Assembly: GCA_019310485.1 (NCBI GenBank)
Contig: JAFDEF010000008.1
Coordinates: 57,638 to 121,637 of the forward strand
DNA: 64,000 nt
Direction of reading: 5' to 3'
DNA from: Deltaproteobacteria bacterium
GTDB taxonomy: Bacteria > Desulfobacterota > DSM-4660 > Desulfatiglandales > HGW-15
Shown piece after piece: positions 47,349-56,611 of the stretch. Position 1 is the first letter of the stretch. Each line of letters starts with the position of its first letter. The position numbers and the translations under genes are program-made. The notes beneath the pieces are model-generated. The model was not told the origin of the DNA. It worked only from the letters and a program-made list of their open reading frames with translations, and searched no databases.

Positions 47349-49289
47349 TCAAGCTGATCGCCCCTCTTTCTGGATGTTGACCAAAGATATTGCCTGCCGC
47401 GGGCAAAGTTGAACACACAGGCCACAGCCATTGCATGTATCTTCGTTGATAAAGGCTCTGTCTTTGTCCTTGTCATACTGAATGGACGGACAAGCAAGGA
47501 CCCTGCTGCAAAAGCGGTTGCAGCCGCAAATCTCTCCAATACAGCTTTCAGGATCAATTCTGGCCTTCAGAATTTCTTCAGCCGCCCTTGTTTTCTTTTC
47601 AAATGTGGCGCAAGGCCTTCGAAACACCAGGAACCTCAGCCCTTCTTCCTGCAGGGCAGCATAAACGGCATGGATGCTTTCTTGAATGTCCTCAATTGGA
47701 TCAAGAACAGTGATTTTCGCTCCAACGCTCCGTGCAATATCTTCTGCCAGGACAGGTCGGGTGGCTTTGCCTGTGGCAGTGAAAGGACTTGCAGGGTTCA
47801 CCTGAAAGCCGGTCATGGCAGTAACAGCATTATCAAGCACAATAAAAAGCCCATCTGCCTTGTTGAATGCAGCATTTATCAAGGCCGGCAGTCCGGCATG
47901 AAAAAAAGTTGAATCCCCAATGACTGCCACCACGGGCTGATTAAACCCAAAGGATGCCATCTGGCTGAAGCCGCATGCGTTCCCCATGCCAGAACCCATA
48001 CAGTGAAGCGCTTTGATCTGGTTAAACCCTGTGGGCCCTGCTCCCAGTCCATAGCAACCAATATCTCCCACCACGAAACCTTTTCGCCCATCTAGTTCTA
48101 GCGCTGCCTTGATTGCAAGAAAGGAAGCACGGTGCGGGCAACCATCGCAAAACGCGACTTCCCTGGGCACAAGCAGTATTGAAGCTTGCTTTCTTGCGTC
48201 TTCATAAGGAGATGCACACGCAGAGATTTCCTTGTTGAAAATTCGCCCTAGAGCATCCAGTACGATATCGGTATTCATTTCGCCCACACCCGGCCCACTG
48301 GGGCCGTAAATATCCCCTGTATTCTTGCCATAAAAACTAACTGCACCAAGTTTTGATGCGTGTTCGGCATAAAGAACCTTAACCTGGTCTTCCAGGAAGG
48401 GATCGATTTCTTCCACGAAAAGCACGTCTTTTGCCTGCTTAAGATAAGCGCGGATCAAGTGCGAGGGAGGAGGCCAGATAGTCCCGATCTTCAAGATTCC
48501 GATTTGTTGTTCGAGATGAAGCATGTTCACAGCCTCGCGTGCATAAAGAGCACCCAGACCCGTAGCCATGATAATGAAATTCGCGTCATTTGGTCCCGTA
48601 TACTCATTAAAAGGAGATTTGTCGAAAGTTGTTTGCACTTCTTTCATCTTTTTCAGGAGGTGTGCATGATTTGGAGTCACAAGGAAAGGCAATCCAACCA
48701 GAGGTTTTTCAATGTCAAAGGACGGCTTGATCTCCTGTGATGGTACTGGCCCAAGCTTTACGGCCCCACGGCCGTGTGAGAGCCTCGAGACCGAGCGCAG
48801 AATACACGGAATTCCCATTTGCTCGGAGAACACGAGTAACCATCTCATCATTTCCTTGGCTTCGCTGGCGGTGAAAGGCTCCAGAAGCGGAACCTGGGCA
48901 ATCTTTGCAAAATGGCGTGAGTCTTGTTCATTAGTGCTTGTCATAGGTCCCGGATCATCGCACACCACAAGAACCAGGCCTCCTTTTAGCTCATTCAGGG
49001 AAACGGTTGTCAGGAAATCAGATGCCACGTTCATGCCGTTTTGTTTCATTGTCACAATCGCCCTTAAACCTGAGAAAGCAAAAGCAGCGGCAGCCTCCAG
49101 GGCGATGATTTCATTTGCCGACCACTCAACGCGAATCCCATGCTCCCGCTGATACCCGAACATTGTCTCTACAATTTCTGAGGAAGGATTCCCAGGGTAG
49201 CCCGTTGCATAAGCCGCGCCACCTTCCAGAGCTCCCCTGGCAATTGCTTCATTGCCCATAAGCAGTATACGATCAGCGCTCAGTTCCAT
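47349..49289 (-). CDS. iorA: Indolepyruvate:ferredoxin oxidoreductase alpha subunit
   Basis: LLMGNEAIARGALEGGAAYATGYPGNPSSEIVE, GDIGCYGLG, GDSTFFHAGLPALINAAFN, C-terminal [4Fe-4S] CNGCGLCVQLCP. Confidence 0.94.
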   Translation of the reverse strand: MELSADRILLMGNEAIARGALEGGAAYATGYPGNPSSEIVETMFGYQREHGIRVEWSANEIIALEAAAAFAFSGLRAIVTMKQNGMNVASDFLTTVSLNELKGGLVLVVCDDPGPMTSTNEQDSRHFAKIAQVPLLEPFTASEAKEMMRWLLVFSEQMGIPCILRSVSRLSHGRGAVKLGPVPSQEIKPSFDIEKPLVGLPFLVTPNHAHLLKKMKEVQTTFDKSPFNEYTGPNDANFIIMATGLGALYAREAVNMLHLEQQIGILKIGTIWPPPSHLIRAYLKQAKDVLFVEEIDPFLEDQVKVLYAEHASKLGAVSFYGKNTGDIYGPSGPGVGEMNTDIVLDALGRIFNKEISACASPYEDARKQASILLVPREVAFCDGCPHRASFLAIKAALELDGRKGFVVGDIGCYGLGAGPTGFNQIKALHCMGSGMGNACGFSQMASFGFNQPVVAVIGDSTFFHAGLPALINAAFNKADGLFIVLDNAVTAMTGFQVNPASPFTATGKATRPVLAEDIARSVGAKITVLDPIEDIQESIHAVYAALQEEGLRFLVFRRPCATFEKKTRAAEEILKARIDPESCIGEICGCNRFCSRVLACPSIQYDKDKDRAFINEDTCNGCGLCVQLCPRQAISLVNIQKEGRSA

Positions 49290-50394
49290 TTTTGTCCTCG
49301 TCCCTTATTTTCTTTCCCAGCTTGATAATGCGTTCGTAGTAAGGAAGTCTCTTAGCCCGGGCTTCAGCTTCCTTAAGGGCCTGTTCCTTCTTGTTCAAAG
49401 AAGCCTCCCTCAAATGATCCCATGCTTTTTGATCAAGGGATCCGGTTTCAATGATTCCCGCGCCCACGGCAGATTCGAGCATAGAGGCTCCTTGCTCTGT
49501 TCTTGTAATCACAGTGTTCCATCCGGCTTTTCCCTCAACCATGCCGATGGATATGTCCGCATTCTCAGCCGTCATGTCAAGGCATACCTTGCAGCCCGGA
49601 CGGACATGCTTGCCCACCTCGTCAAGAGGAATGGTTTTCCGCTCCCCGCCGACGTCAATAACCATGATGTTGGCAGGAGGAGGTGGTATGTCCATAGCTT
49701 TAACAAAGCGTGATCCGACATGCCTGTTAAGGAGGGCGCGCCAGCCTGCCTGGCTGAGAGCCCATGTGCAAAACAAGCCGATGATTAAACTGACGCTCGC
49801 TTTCTCAACTCCATCCTCACGAGGCTGAAGTTGTTTTTTCCTCAGGCCAGTTGCCTGGCAGGGTAGGGCAACCACGCCAATTTTGCCGGAACCTGCCGTG
49901 CAGGCCCTGTTCACCTCTTTGTTTGTTGGGGAAAGGGCGTACTTGGATCCACCAGCAGAAATGATTTCTTCTTCATTTTTGACAATCGCGGGGTGGGGAA
50001 AATTTCCGACAGCTTTGGTTACAACGGCATAGTCAATAAGGCCCTGTCTCATGGCCTCCACCAGCAGAGCAGTTACAGTTCCGCCGTATTGAAAAAAAGA
50101 GTGTTTCCCGGAAAGCCGACTCCGGGCAATCAAATAGTTGCTGTAATTGCCGACCGGCCCCCCGTAGCCAACGTCGCCGCAAAGGGCTTCTGCAATACGG
50201 GGGTCAGGTATGGTGCGGGGGCAATAACGGTAGCAATTTCCAGAAGCGATCTGGCAGTCGGCCAGGACGGCAATTCGATCCTCTATTGAAATAATGTTAG
50301 GACACAGGTTTACGCAGGTACCACAAGCTGTGCATACGTCTGTACCCAGCACTTCCTCGCGCAGTCGTTTTAAGTCGTTTTGCATACCACACAT
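49273..50394 (-). CDS. Coenzyme F420 hydrogenase/dehydrogenase beta subunit (FrhB/FdhB)-like protein
   Basis: CTACGTCVNLCPNIISIED, GPVGNYSNYLIARS, QYGGTVTALLVEAMRQGLID, KIGVVALPCQATGLRK, CLDMTAENADISIG; overlaps iorA start. Confidence 0.88.
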   Translation of the reverse strand: MCGMQNDLKRLREEVLGTDVCTACGTCVNLCPNIISIEDRIAVLADCQIASGNCYRYCPRTIPDPRIAEALCGDVGYGGPVGNYSNYLIARSRLSGKHSFFQYGGTVTALLVEAMRQGLIDYAVVTKAVGNFPHPAIVKNEEEIISAGGSKYALSPTNKEVNRACTAGSGKIGVVALPCQATGLRKKQLQPREDGVEKASVSLIIGLFCTWALSQAGWRALLNRHVGSRFVKAMDIPPPPANIMVIDVGGERKTIPLDEVGKHVRPGCKVCLDMTAENADISIGMVEGKAGWNTVITRTEQGASMLESAVGAGIIETGSLDQKAWDHLREASLNKKEQALKEAEARAKRLPYYERIIKLGKKIRDEDKNGTER

Positions 50395-50408
50395 AACCTA
50401 AGCCCTCT

Positions 50409-50524
50409 GGGGTCAAACCTACACATTTGACACAGTAAGTGTAAAATGACAAGGGAAGCATTAAATGTATGGAGACTTAAGCTCGTCAAAGAGCCGCTTC
50501 TGTCAAATGTGTAGGTTTGACCCC
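50409..50524. mobile_element. MITE-like element copy 2, 116 bp, same 24-bp TIRs
   Basis: GGGGTCAAACCTACACATTTGACACA left end and GTCAAAGAGCCGCTTCTGTCAAATGTGTAGGTTTGACCCC right end identical to copy 1; centre diverged. Confidence 0.88.
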
Positions 50525-50533
50525 CGAAGGGGG

Positions 50534-51754
50534 CTATAGCTCGAAAATTTTCTTTGGTGTCTTGTGAAGGCATTCGCTAACACCTGTATCCGTGACAAGA
50601 TAGTTATCACAAACCCATGCAAAAACCCTTCTTGAAGCCACAATGGGATGAACTGTGATGTTCATGTTGGCCATGAGTTTCATGGTTTCATCTTCCCTGA
50701 AGGCCGGTCTTTCCACGAGATCATAGCCCTGGCCGTGGGCATATAGGCGCTTTTCTTCAGGCAAGCCCCTGCTTCTAAGAAACTCATTGTTGGCGGCAAC
50801 AAGGTCCCGGGGATCCGCACCTGGTTTTATAAGCTCCAGGGTGAGCTGCTGAGCCTGCTTTGCAGTCTCGAATGCTTCCACTAGCTCATCCGATGCCTTA
50901 CCCAGAACACAGATTCTCCCAAGCTCAGTGTACAGACCACCAGGGCCACTTACTTCAATCATGAGGGTAAACTGGTCTCCATCGCTCATCCTTCTGTTCA
51001 TGAAGTGGCGTTTCAACATAGGGCTGGGGTTCCCCATGGGGGCGGAGCCTGCCATGATCAACTGCTGTTCGCTTCCCATTTTCTGAACGCTATATTGAAC
51101 AAGAGCCATAATCTCCGAGTCTCTTACTCCTGGTTTCACTTCCCTAAGAGCAGTGTCCATGGCCTTATCCTGAAGAGAAGCTGTCTTCTTGATCAGCTCA
51201 ATTTCCTCTTCGCTCTTGACTGCCTTGATATTATCAACCATGTCAGTTGCATTTACAAAACTGAAACCAGTAAGACGCTCTCGCAAGTATTTGTAAAAAG
51301 GCGCCGGTATATGGCCAGGGGCAATAAGGCCTAGGACCCCCCCTTTTATCGGCTTAAGGAGCGCTACCACCAACTCAGCATCATAGGTGCTGCTGTAGTG
51401 AAGAGAGGGAAAGTAGGGGGCCGTCCAGCGATTTTTCACTCCCCTGTAAGCCCAGCCTTTTGTGCTAAGATCAGTAAGCGAGCTTTCCTGGTCCATCCTG
51501 GGGCCAACATTTATGACCGTCATTTCTTCTTCCCTGGGAAATACCACGGTGGTGGGGTAGCCGTTAAATGCTGGTATGTCGGTAAACCATTTTACATATC
51601 CGCCCAGAAATTGGTCTCTATTCTGCATGAGGAGTATATCAATTCCTTCTTGACCCATGGTAGTCCTTACAGCCTTCCATCTTCTTTCCAATTCCTGGGT
51701 TGAAATTTGTACGTTTATCCTTTCTCCAGCCTCATCCATTTCACGTCTCCTCAA
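50534..51754 (-). CDS. M24 family (Xaa-Pro aminopeptidase/creatinase-like) peptidase
   Basis: RWKAVRTTMGQEGIDILLMQNRDQFLGGYVKWFTD; C-terminal pita-bread-like region KRLYAHGQGYDLVERPAFRED. Confidence 0.85.
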   Translation of the reverse strand: MRRREMDEAGERINVQISTQELERRWKAVRTTMGQEGIDILLMQNRDQFLGGYVKWFTDIPAFNGYPTTVVFPREEEMTVINVGPRMDQESSLTDLSTKGWAYRGVKNRWTAPYFPSLHYSSTYDAELVVALLKPIKGGVLGLIAPGHIPAPFYKYLRERLTGFSFVNATDMVDNIKAVKSEEEIELIKKTASLQDKAMDTALREVKPGVRDSEIMALVQYSVQKMGSEQQLIMAGSAPMGNPSPMLKRHFMNRRMSDGDQFTLMIEVSGPGGLYTELGRICVLGKASDELVEAFETAKQAQQLTLELIKPGADPRDLVAANNEFLRSRGLPEEKRLYAHGQGYDLVERPAFREDETMKLMANMNITVHPIVASRRVFAWVCDNYLVTDTGVSECLHKTPKKIFEL

Positions 51755-51979
51755 ACGGGCTTATTATGGGGATCATGAAGCTTCTTTCAAAAGCTTTGCT
51801 TTGCTCGTAAAGCTCTTAAAACGATCCTTCTTTTATTAGAGAAAAAAGGAAATATCAAGGAGGAAAGATGGCAACTTTTGGCTTGAAAGCTTTGACAAGT
51901 TATGTTTAGTTCTGTTTTTTGATTGTTTTTCTAATTAAGGAAGACTCCGGAACGCATTTTGAAAGGATAGGGAAAAAAA

Positions 51980-52597
51980 ATGAATAGTGAAATACAAAAG
52001 GTGAAGGAGGAAATCCTGGCTGCCGCGAAAAGAGCTTACCAGATAGGCCTTCAGACGGGTAATGGCGGCAATTTGAGCGCTCGCGTGCCGGGAACGGACA
52101 AGATCATTATTAAAGCCAGTGGATATTCTTTTGGCGAGTGTACTACCGAGAATCTGGTGACAGTGAACCTTAAGGGTGAAGTACTGGGTGAGGGGAACAA
52201 GCCATCCCGAGAAATAAGAACCCATCTGGCCATCTACAACCACAGGGAGGATATTTACGGTATTTTTCATTGTCATTCTCCTTGGGCAATCGCTTGTGCT
52301 GAAGAAGCCACCGAGATCCGGCCCATAACAGTTCACGGCAAGGCAAAAATAGGCTCGATACCGGTTCTTAGGGTACTAGGTCATGCGGATGAAGCAGTTG
52401 AAAAAGGGGTTCTTGAAATGCTGAGAGCAAACCCCGCTCTTTCGGCATTTATACAGACAAGGCATGGTATTTTCACTCTTGCAAAGACCATTACCCTGGC
52501 TGAGCATCACGCGGAACTTGTTGAGGAGATAGTCCAGATTGAGTTGCTGGCAGCACTGAGGCAATTTCTAACCAGAAATCTTAAAGAGGAATGTTGA
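51980..52597 (+). CDS. Class II aldolase/adducin family protein
   Basis: GLQTGNGGNLSARVPGTDKIIIKASGYSFGE, REIRTHLAIYNHREDIYGIFHCHSPWAIA. Confidence 0.92.
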   Translation: MNSEIQKVKEEILAAAKRAYQIGLQTGNGGNLSARVPGTDKIIIKASGYSFGECTTENLVTVNLKGEVLGEGNKPSREIRTHLAIYNHREDIYGIFHCHSPWAIACAEEATEIRPITVHGKAKIGSIPVLRVLGHADEAVEKGVLEMLRANPALSAFIQTRHGIFTLAKTITLAEHHAELVEEIVQIELLAALRQFLTRNLKEEC

Positions 52598-52629
52598 TGA
52601 TCGCGGTATTCAAAGAGGGGGTATAAATA

Positions 52630-53883
52630 GTGACCAAGAAGATCCTCGTAGTTGCTACACTTGATACTAAAGAGCAAGAGGTAGCGTTTGTAAAGGACCT
52701 CATAGAGCTAAGGGGGCATATCCCGCTGATCATGGACTGTGGTGTTTTGAAGGATCCTTCTCTCACACCTGATATCTCGAGACAGGAGGTGGCTAAAGCG
52801 GCAAATGCGACCATTGAGCAGATACTCCACAAGAAAGACAAGAACTTCGCCATCCGTACCATGACAATGGGAGCCGTTGAAGTGGCTAAGAAACTCCATG
52901 GGCAGGGAAAGATAAATGGAGTCATTTCACTCGGAGGCATTCAGGGCACCTTTATTGGAACTACAGTTATGCAAGCCCTGCCGTTTGGCGTTCCCAAGGT
53001 CATGGTTTCTGCCGTAGCAAATGGGCAGGCAACGTTTGGACCCTTTGTAGGAATAAGGGATGTCACGATTCTTCATTCAGTGGCAGACATACTGGGGTTG
53101 AACGAAGTTACAAGACACGCGTTGGCTGAAGGGGTGGGTTCGGTGGTCGGGATGGTTGAGATGGACTATGGTATTGCAGGTTCATCAAAGCCTGCGGTTG
53201 CCGTTACCTCTGCAGGCGTCACCACTCCATGCGCGAATCGTGCACGAGAGTTGTTTGAATCATTGGGTTACGAAATCATAGCATTTCACTGCAACGGCAT
53301 AGGAGCACAGGCAATGGAGGAGATGGCCGGGGCTGGGAAGCTTTCAGGAATCTTCGATTTAAGCCCACATGACATAACAGATTATCTTTATGGTGGGATT
53401 ATGCCTGCGTCACCTGAAAGAATGAAAGCTAGTTGTCTCAAAGGAGTGCCACAGGTTATTGCACCCGGGTGCGCCGATATTGTTCTCTATGGCCCGGTAG
53501 AGAAAATACCCTCTGACATATTAAAGAGAAAGTATGTAATCCACAATCCTATTCACACTCATGTCAAGGCCAATCGGGAAGAGATGATGGGGCTGGGGCG
53601 TTTTATCGGAGAAAGGCTGAGCCAGTCTAAAGGCCCGGCTACTGTTCTGATTCCAAAGAAAGGATTCAGCCAGCTCAACAATCCTGAGGGCCCGCTCTAT
53701 GAGCCGGAATCGGATGAGGGATTCGTGGAAGGACTGAAGCAAGGTCTAAAAGGCCTTCATTCTAAGAATATCAAAGTCAAGCAAGTAGATATGCATATTA
53801 ATGACCCGGAATTTGCTGAGATGGCAGTTAAAGAACTTCACGGTATGATCCAGGAAAAACAGGCACAAGGAGAATTTTTGTAG
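52630..53883 (+). CDS. Tm-1-like ATP-binding / UPF0261 family protein
   Basis: KKILVVATLDTKEQEVAFVKDLIELRGHIPLIMDCGVL, ISLGGIQGTFIGTTVMQALPFGVPKVMVSAVANG; likely GTG start. Confidence 0.9.
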   Translation: MTKKILVVATLDTKEQEVAFVKDLIELRGHIPLIMDCGVLKDPSLTPDISRQEVAKAANATIEQILHKKDKNFAIRTMTMGAVEVAKKLHGQGKINGVISLGGIQGTFIGTTVMQALPFGVPKVMVSAVANGQATFGPFVGIRDVTILHSVADILGLNEVTRHALAEGVGSVVGMVEMDYGIAGSSKPAVAVTSAGVTTPCANRARELFESLGYEIIAFHCNGIGAQAMEEMAGAGKLSGIFDLSPHDITDYLYGGIMPASPERMKASCLKGVPQVIAPGCADIVLYGPVEKIPSDILKRKYVIHNPIHTHVKANREEMMGLGRFIGERLSQSKGPATVLIPKKGFSQLNNPEGPLYEPESDEGFVEGLKQGLKGLHSKNIKVKQVDMHINDPEFAEMAVKELHGMIQEKQAQGEFL

Positions 53884-53888
53884 CCACC

Positions 53889-55211
53889 TTGTACGGAGGG
53901 GCGGCAGTTGTTGAAATGACCAAGAAGCAGAGCAAGGATTTTTTTTCAGATAGATCCTCACTAGATATGGATCAGTATCTTGTCTTTGACTATGTCTTTG
54001 AATCCTTCATAGACCCTGAAGAGGCAGCCGCACACCTATGCCAGGAGCAATCAACTGCCCAGTGGAAAAGGGTGGGAGTGGATGAGGATCTTCGCGAGCA
54101 GTTCGGAGCAAAGGTGATTGAGCTCAGTGTGGAAAAAACCCTGGATCACCCGAGCCTAAAGCTTCCATCGGTGTCGGACACTCGGTCCTATGTTTGCAGG
54201 GTAAAAATTGCTCACCCCCATGGAAATTTTGGTCCAAAGCTGCCCAATCTCCTTACCGCTGCTTGCGGCGAAGGTGCTTTTTTCTCTCCCGGTATCTCTC
54301 TGATCAAGTTGATAGATATTGAATTTCCTTCAAAGTTCCTGGAGCATTTCGAGGGGCCGAAATTTGGCGTTGAGGGACTCCGAGACATCCTGGGGATTTA
54401 CGATCGCCCTATTTTTTTTGGCGTTGTTAAGCCTAACATTGGACTTCCCCCAGAGCCTTTTGCTGAACTTGCCCGCCAGAGCTGGCTTGGCGGGCTGGAT
54501 ATTGCAAAGGACGACGAGTTGCTTGGCGATGTTCCGTGGTCACCTTTGAGCAAGAGGACGGCCCTGGTGGGCAAAGTGCGGAAGGAATGCGAGAAGGCTA
54601 CCGGCATGGCAAAAATATATCTAGTCAACATTACCGATGAGGTGGATCGTCTCATAGAACTTCACGACATTGTTGTCAGGAACGGGGCAAATGCAGTTAT
54701 GCTAAACACGATGACCGTAGGGCTGAGTGCTGCGAGAATGTTGCAAAAGCACACAAAAGTCCCCCTGGTAGCTCACTTTGACTTTATAGCAGCCTTTACC
54801 AGGATCCCAAATTATGGTGTTAGCTCTGAGCTGTTCACAAAGCTTCAGAGGCTTGCCGGTTTTGATTCGATTATATTGCCTGGGTTTGGATCCAGAATGA
54901 AGACATCGGATAGTGAGGTTTTCAATAACGTGGAGGAGTGCTTGAAGCCAATGGGCCACATAAAGCCCTCGCTTCCGGTGCCTGCAGGAAGCCAGTGGGC
55001 AGCTTCAACCGGAGAACTTCACCAAAAGCTAAATACCATTGATTTTGGAATAGTTCCCGGCAGGGGAGTGTTCGGTCACCCAATGGGGCCCAGGGCAGGG
55101 GCTGCCAGTTTGCTTCAGGGCTGGGAGGCCTACCACAGGGGTATTCCCCTTGAAGATTACGCTAAAAGTCATGTAGAACTGAGGGCTTCAATGGAGGCTT
55201 TTGGGAACTAA
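53889..55211 (+). CDS. RuBisCO-like protein (RuBisCO large-chain superfamily, form IV-type)
   Basis: YLVFDYVFESFIDPEEAAAHLCQEQSTAQW; GVVKPNIGLPPEPFAELARQSWLGGLDIAKDDELLGD (Lys-x-Asp-Glu metal-site motif); GPRAGAASLLQGWEAY. Confidence 0.93.
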   Translation: MYGGAAVVEMTKKQSKDFFSDRSSLDMDQYLVFDYVFESFIDPEEAAAHLCQEQSTAQWKRVGVDEDLREQFGAKVIELSVEKTLDHPSLKLPSVSDTRSYVCRVKIAHPHGNFGPKLPNLLTAACGEGAFFSPGISLIKLIDIEFPSKFLEHFEGPKFGVEGLRDILGIYDRPIFFGVVKPNIGLPPEPFAELARQSWLGGLDIAKDDELLGDVPWSPLSKRTALVGKVRKECEKATGMAKIYLVNITDEVDRLIELHDIVVRNGANAVMLNTMTVGLSAARMLQKHTKVPLVAHFDFIAAFTRIPNYGVSSELFTKLQRLAGFDSIILPGFGSRMKTSDSEVFNNVEECLKPMGHIKPSLPVPAGSQWAASTGELHQKLNTIDFGIVPGRGVFGHPMGPRAGAASLLQGWEAYHRGIPLEDYAKSHVELRASMEAFGN

Positions 55212-55237
55212 ACGCCCTCTCTACCAGATGATAAAAC

Positions 55238-55693
55238 CTATTTTATCCTCGCCTTGTCATTGCAGTATTCATATATCCTCCGAATCTTAGGCTCTGATCT
55301 TCCCCCCGGGATGTATTCTGATTGCATCCAGATCGTTACAAGGGTTTTCGCGAGTTCAGGACCGGTCACCTGGGAACCCATGGTCATGATGTTTGCGTTG
55401 TTGCTCTTGATTGAACGTTCAGTGGAATAAGCATTGGAGCAAAGAGCCGCGTAAGCGCCCGGAACCTTGTTGGCTGCAATGCACATTCCAATCCCTGTGC
55501 CACAAATGAGAATTCCCCGCTCGTGTTTTCCCGATGCAACGGCTTCGGCAACCTTTATTGCAACATTGGCATAGATAGGATCCTCACTTCCGTAATCTTC
55601 CCATTCATGGGCCAGATCAGTCAGATGTTTCTTGATAATCTCTTTGAGTTCTGCTGCATTCGGATCGCATCCTATAGCGATCTTTTTCATCAT
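55238..55693 (-). CDS. rpiB: RpiB/LacA/LacB family sugar-phosphate isomerase
   Basis: MKKIAIGCDPNAAELKEIIKKHL, GILICGTGIGMCIAANKVPGAYAALCSNAYSTERSIKSNNANIMTMGSQV. Confidence 0.92.
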   Translation of the reverse strand: MMKKIAIGCDPNAAELKEIIKKHLTDLAHEWEDYGSEDPIYANVAIKVAEAVASGKHERGILICGTGIGMCIAANKVPGAYAALCSNAYSTERSIKSNNANIMTMGSQVTGPELAKTLVTIWMQSEYIPGGRSEPKIRRIYEYCNDKARIK

Positions 55694-55782
55694 CTGCTTT
55701 CCTCCATCTCATCATCTTTTATGAAAAACCGCTTAAAGCAGCGGTGAGAGCGAAGGGAAACCTTCCGGCTCTGATCCTTTCT

Positions 55783-56538
55783 TTAAGGATAGACTTGCTT
55801 CTCCAGGTGCGCCGGGTCATGAGTGACCATGATAGAATCGGCCCTTCTAATGACTTCTTCCATGCTGTGCCAGAGTTCAACGATGTTATAAAATCTTCCG
55901 GGTGGATAAAAGGGCCATCCGTTCTCCTGGTCGGGCTCTAGATTTTCACGCAAAAAGAAGAGATCTCCTGCGAGCACGTAAATGCCTTTTATCGTCTGCA
56001 CGGACACGGCCATGTGCCCCGGGCTATGGCCGGGTGTCTGAAAACACCGGATTCCTTCCAAAATCTCTTCATCTCCCTGGATAAGGTTAAAGTGACACCC
56101 TTCCCACGGGCACCCGATGCCCAAAGAAGGAGTCTCATATGACTTGGCGTAAAAGGGGATTGGGTTCAGCGCAAACATATATTCCTTTTCGCTGACGAAA
56201 AGCCGGGCTCTGGAAAATTTGTCAACGTTGTAGCAATGGTCCCAGTGAAGGTGGGTAAATATAATGATTTCAATCTCCTCGAGCCCAATGCCGAGCGCCT
56301 GCACCTGTTCGTGAATGGCCTGGCCGGGATCCTGGCGTCCCTCGTGGTGGTACTTGCGGGAGCGTTGTGTATCGGCCATTCCAGTATCCACAAGTATCTT
56401 GTGGCCGCCTCCTTCGATCAAAAATGCAAATACCGGATGCTCAATGATCTGACCGTGGCCTCTGCGAAAAGTGCCGTACCATCCTTTATCAAGTAGTTGC
56501 CAGCCCGTGTTAAGGGGTTTAATAGTGTAATTTGTCAT
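55783..56538 (-). CDS. MBL-fold metallohydrolase, N-acyl homoserine lactonase-like family
   Basis: KILVDTGMADTQ, EIIIFTHLHWDHCYNVDKF, CFQTPGHSPGHMAVSVQT. Confidence 0.87.
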   Translation of the reverse strand: MTNYTIKPLNTGWQLLDKGWYGTFRRGHGQIIEHPVFAFLIEGGGHKILVDTGMADTQRSRKYHHEGRQDPGQAIHEQVQALGIGLEEIEIIIFTHLHWDHCYNVDKFSRARLFVSEKEYMFALNPIPFYAKSYETPSLGIGCPWEGCHFNLIQGDEEILEGIRCFQTPGHSPGHMAVSVQTIKGIYVLAGDLFFLRENLEPDQENGWPFYPPGRFYNIVELWHSMEEVIRRADSIMVTHDPAHLEKQVYP

Positions 56539-56611
56539 AGTTCAAATTTGCTCCTTTGGTCTTTTAGTAATAGCGGATTAAAGGGGGGAAATGCCCTTGC
56601 CATGAAAAAGA

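Noticed and set aside
48900-48918. TCTTTGCAAAATGGCG similar to the fold-back element end
   Set aside because: Lies inside iorA coding sequence encoding a normal stretch of the protein; coincidental.
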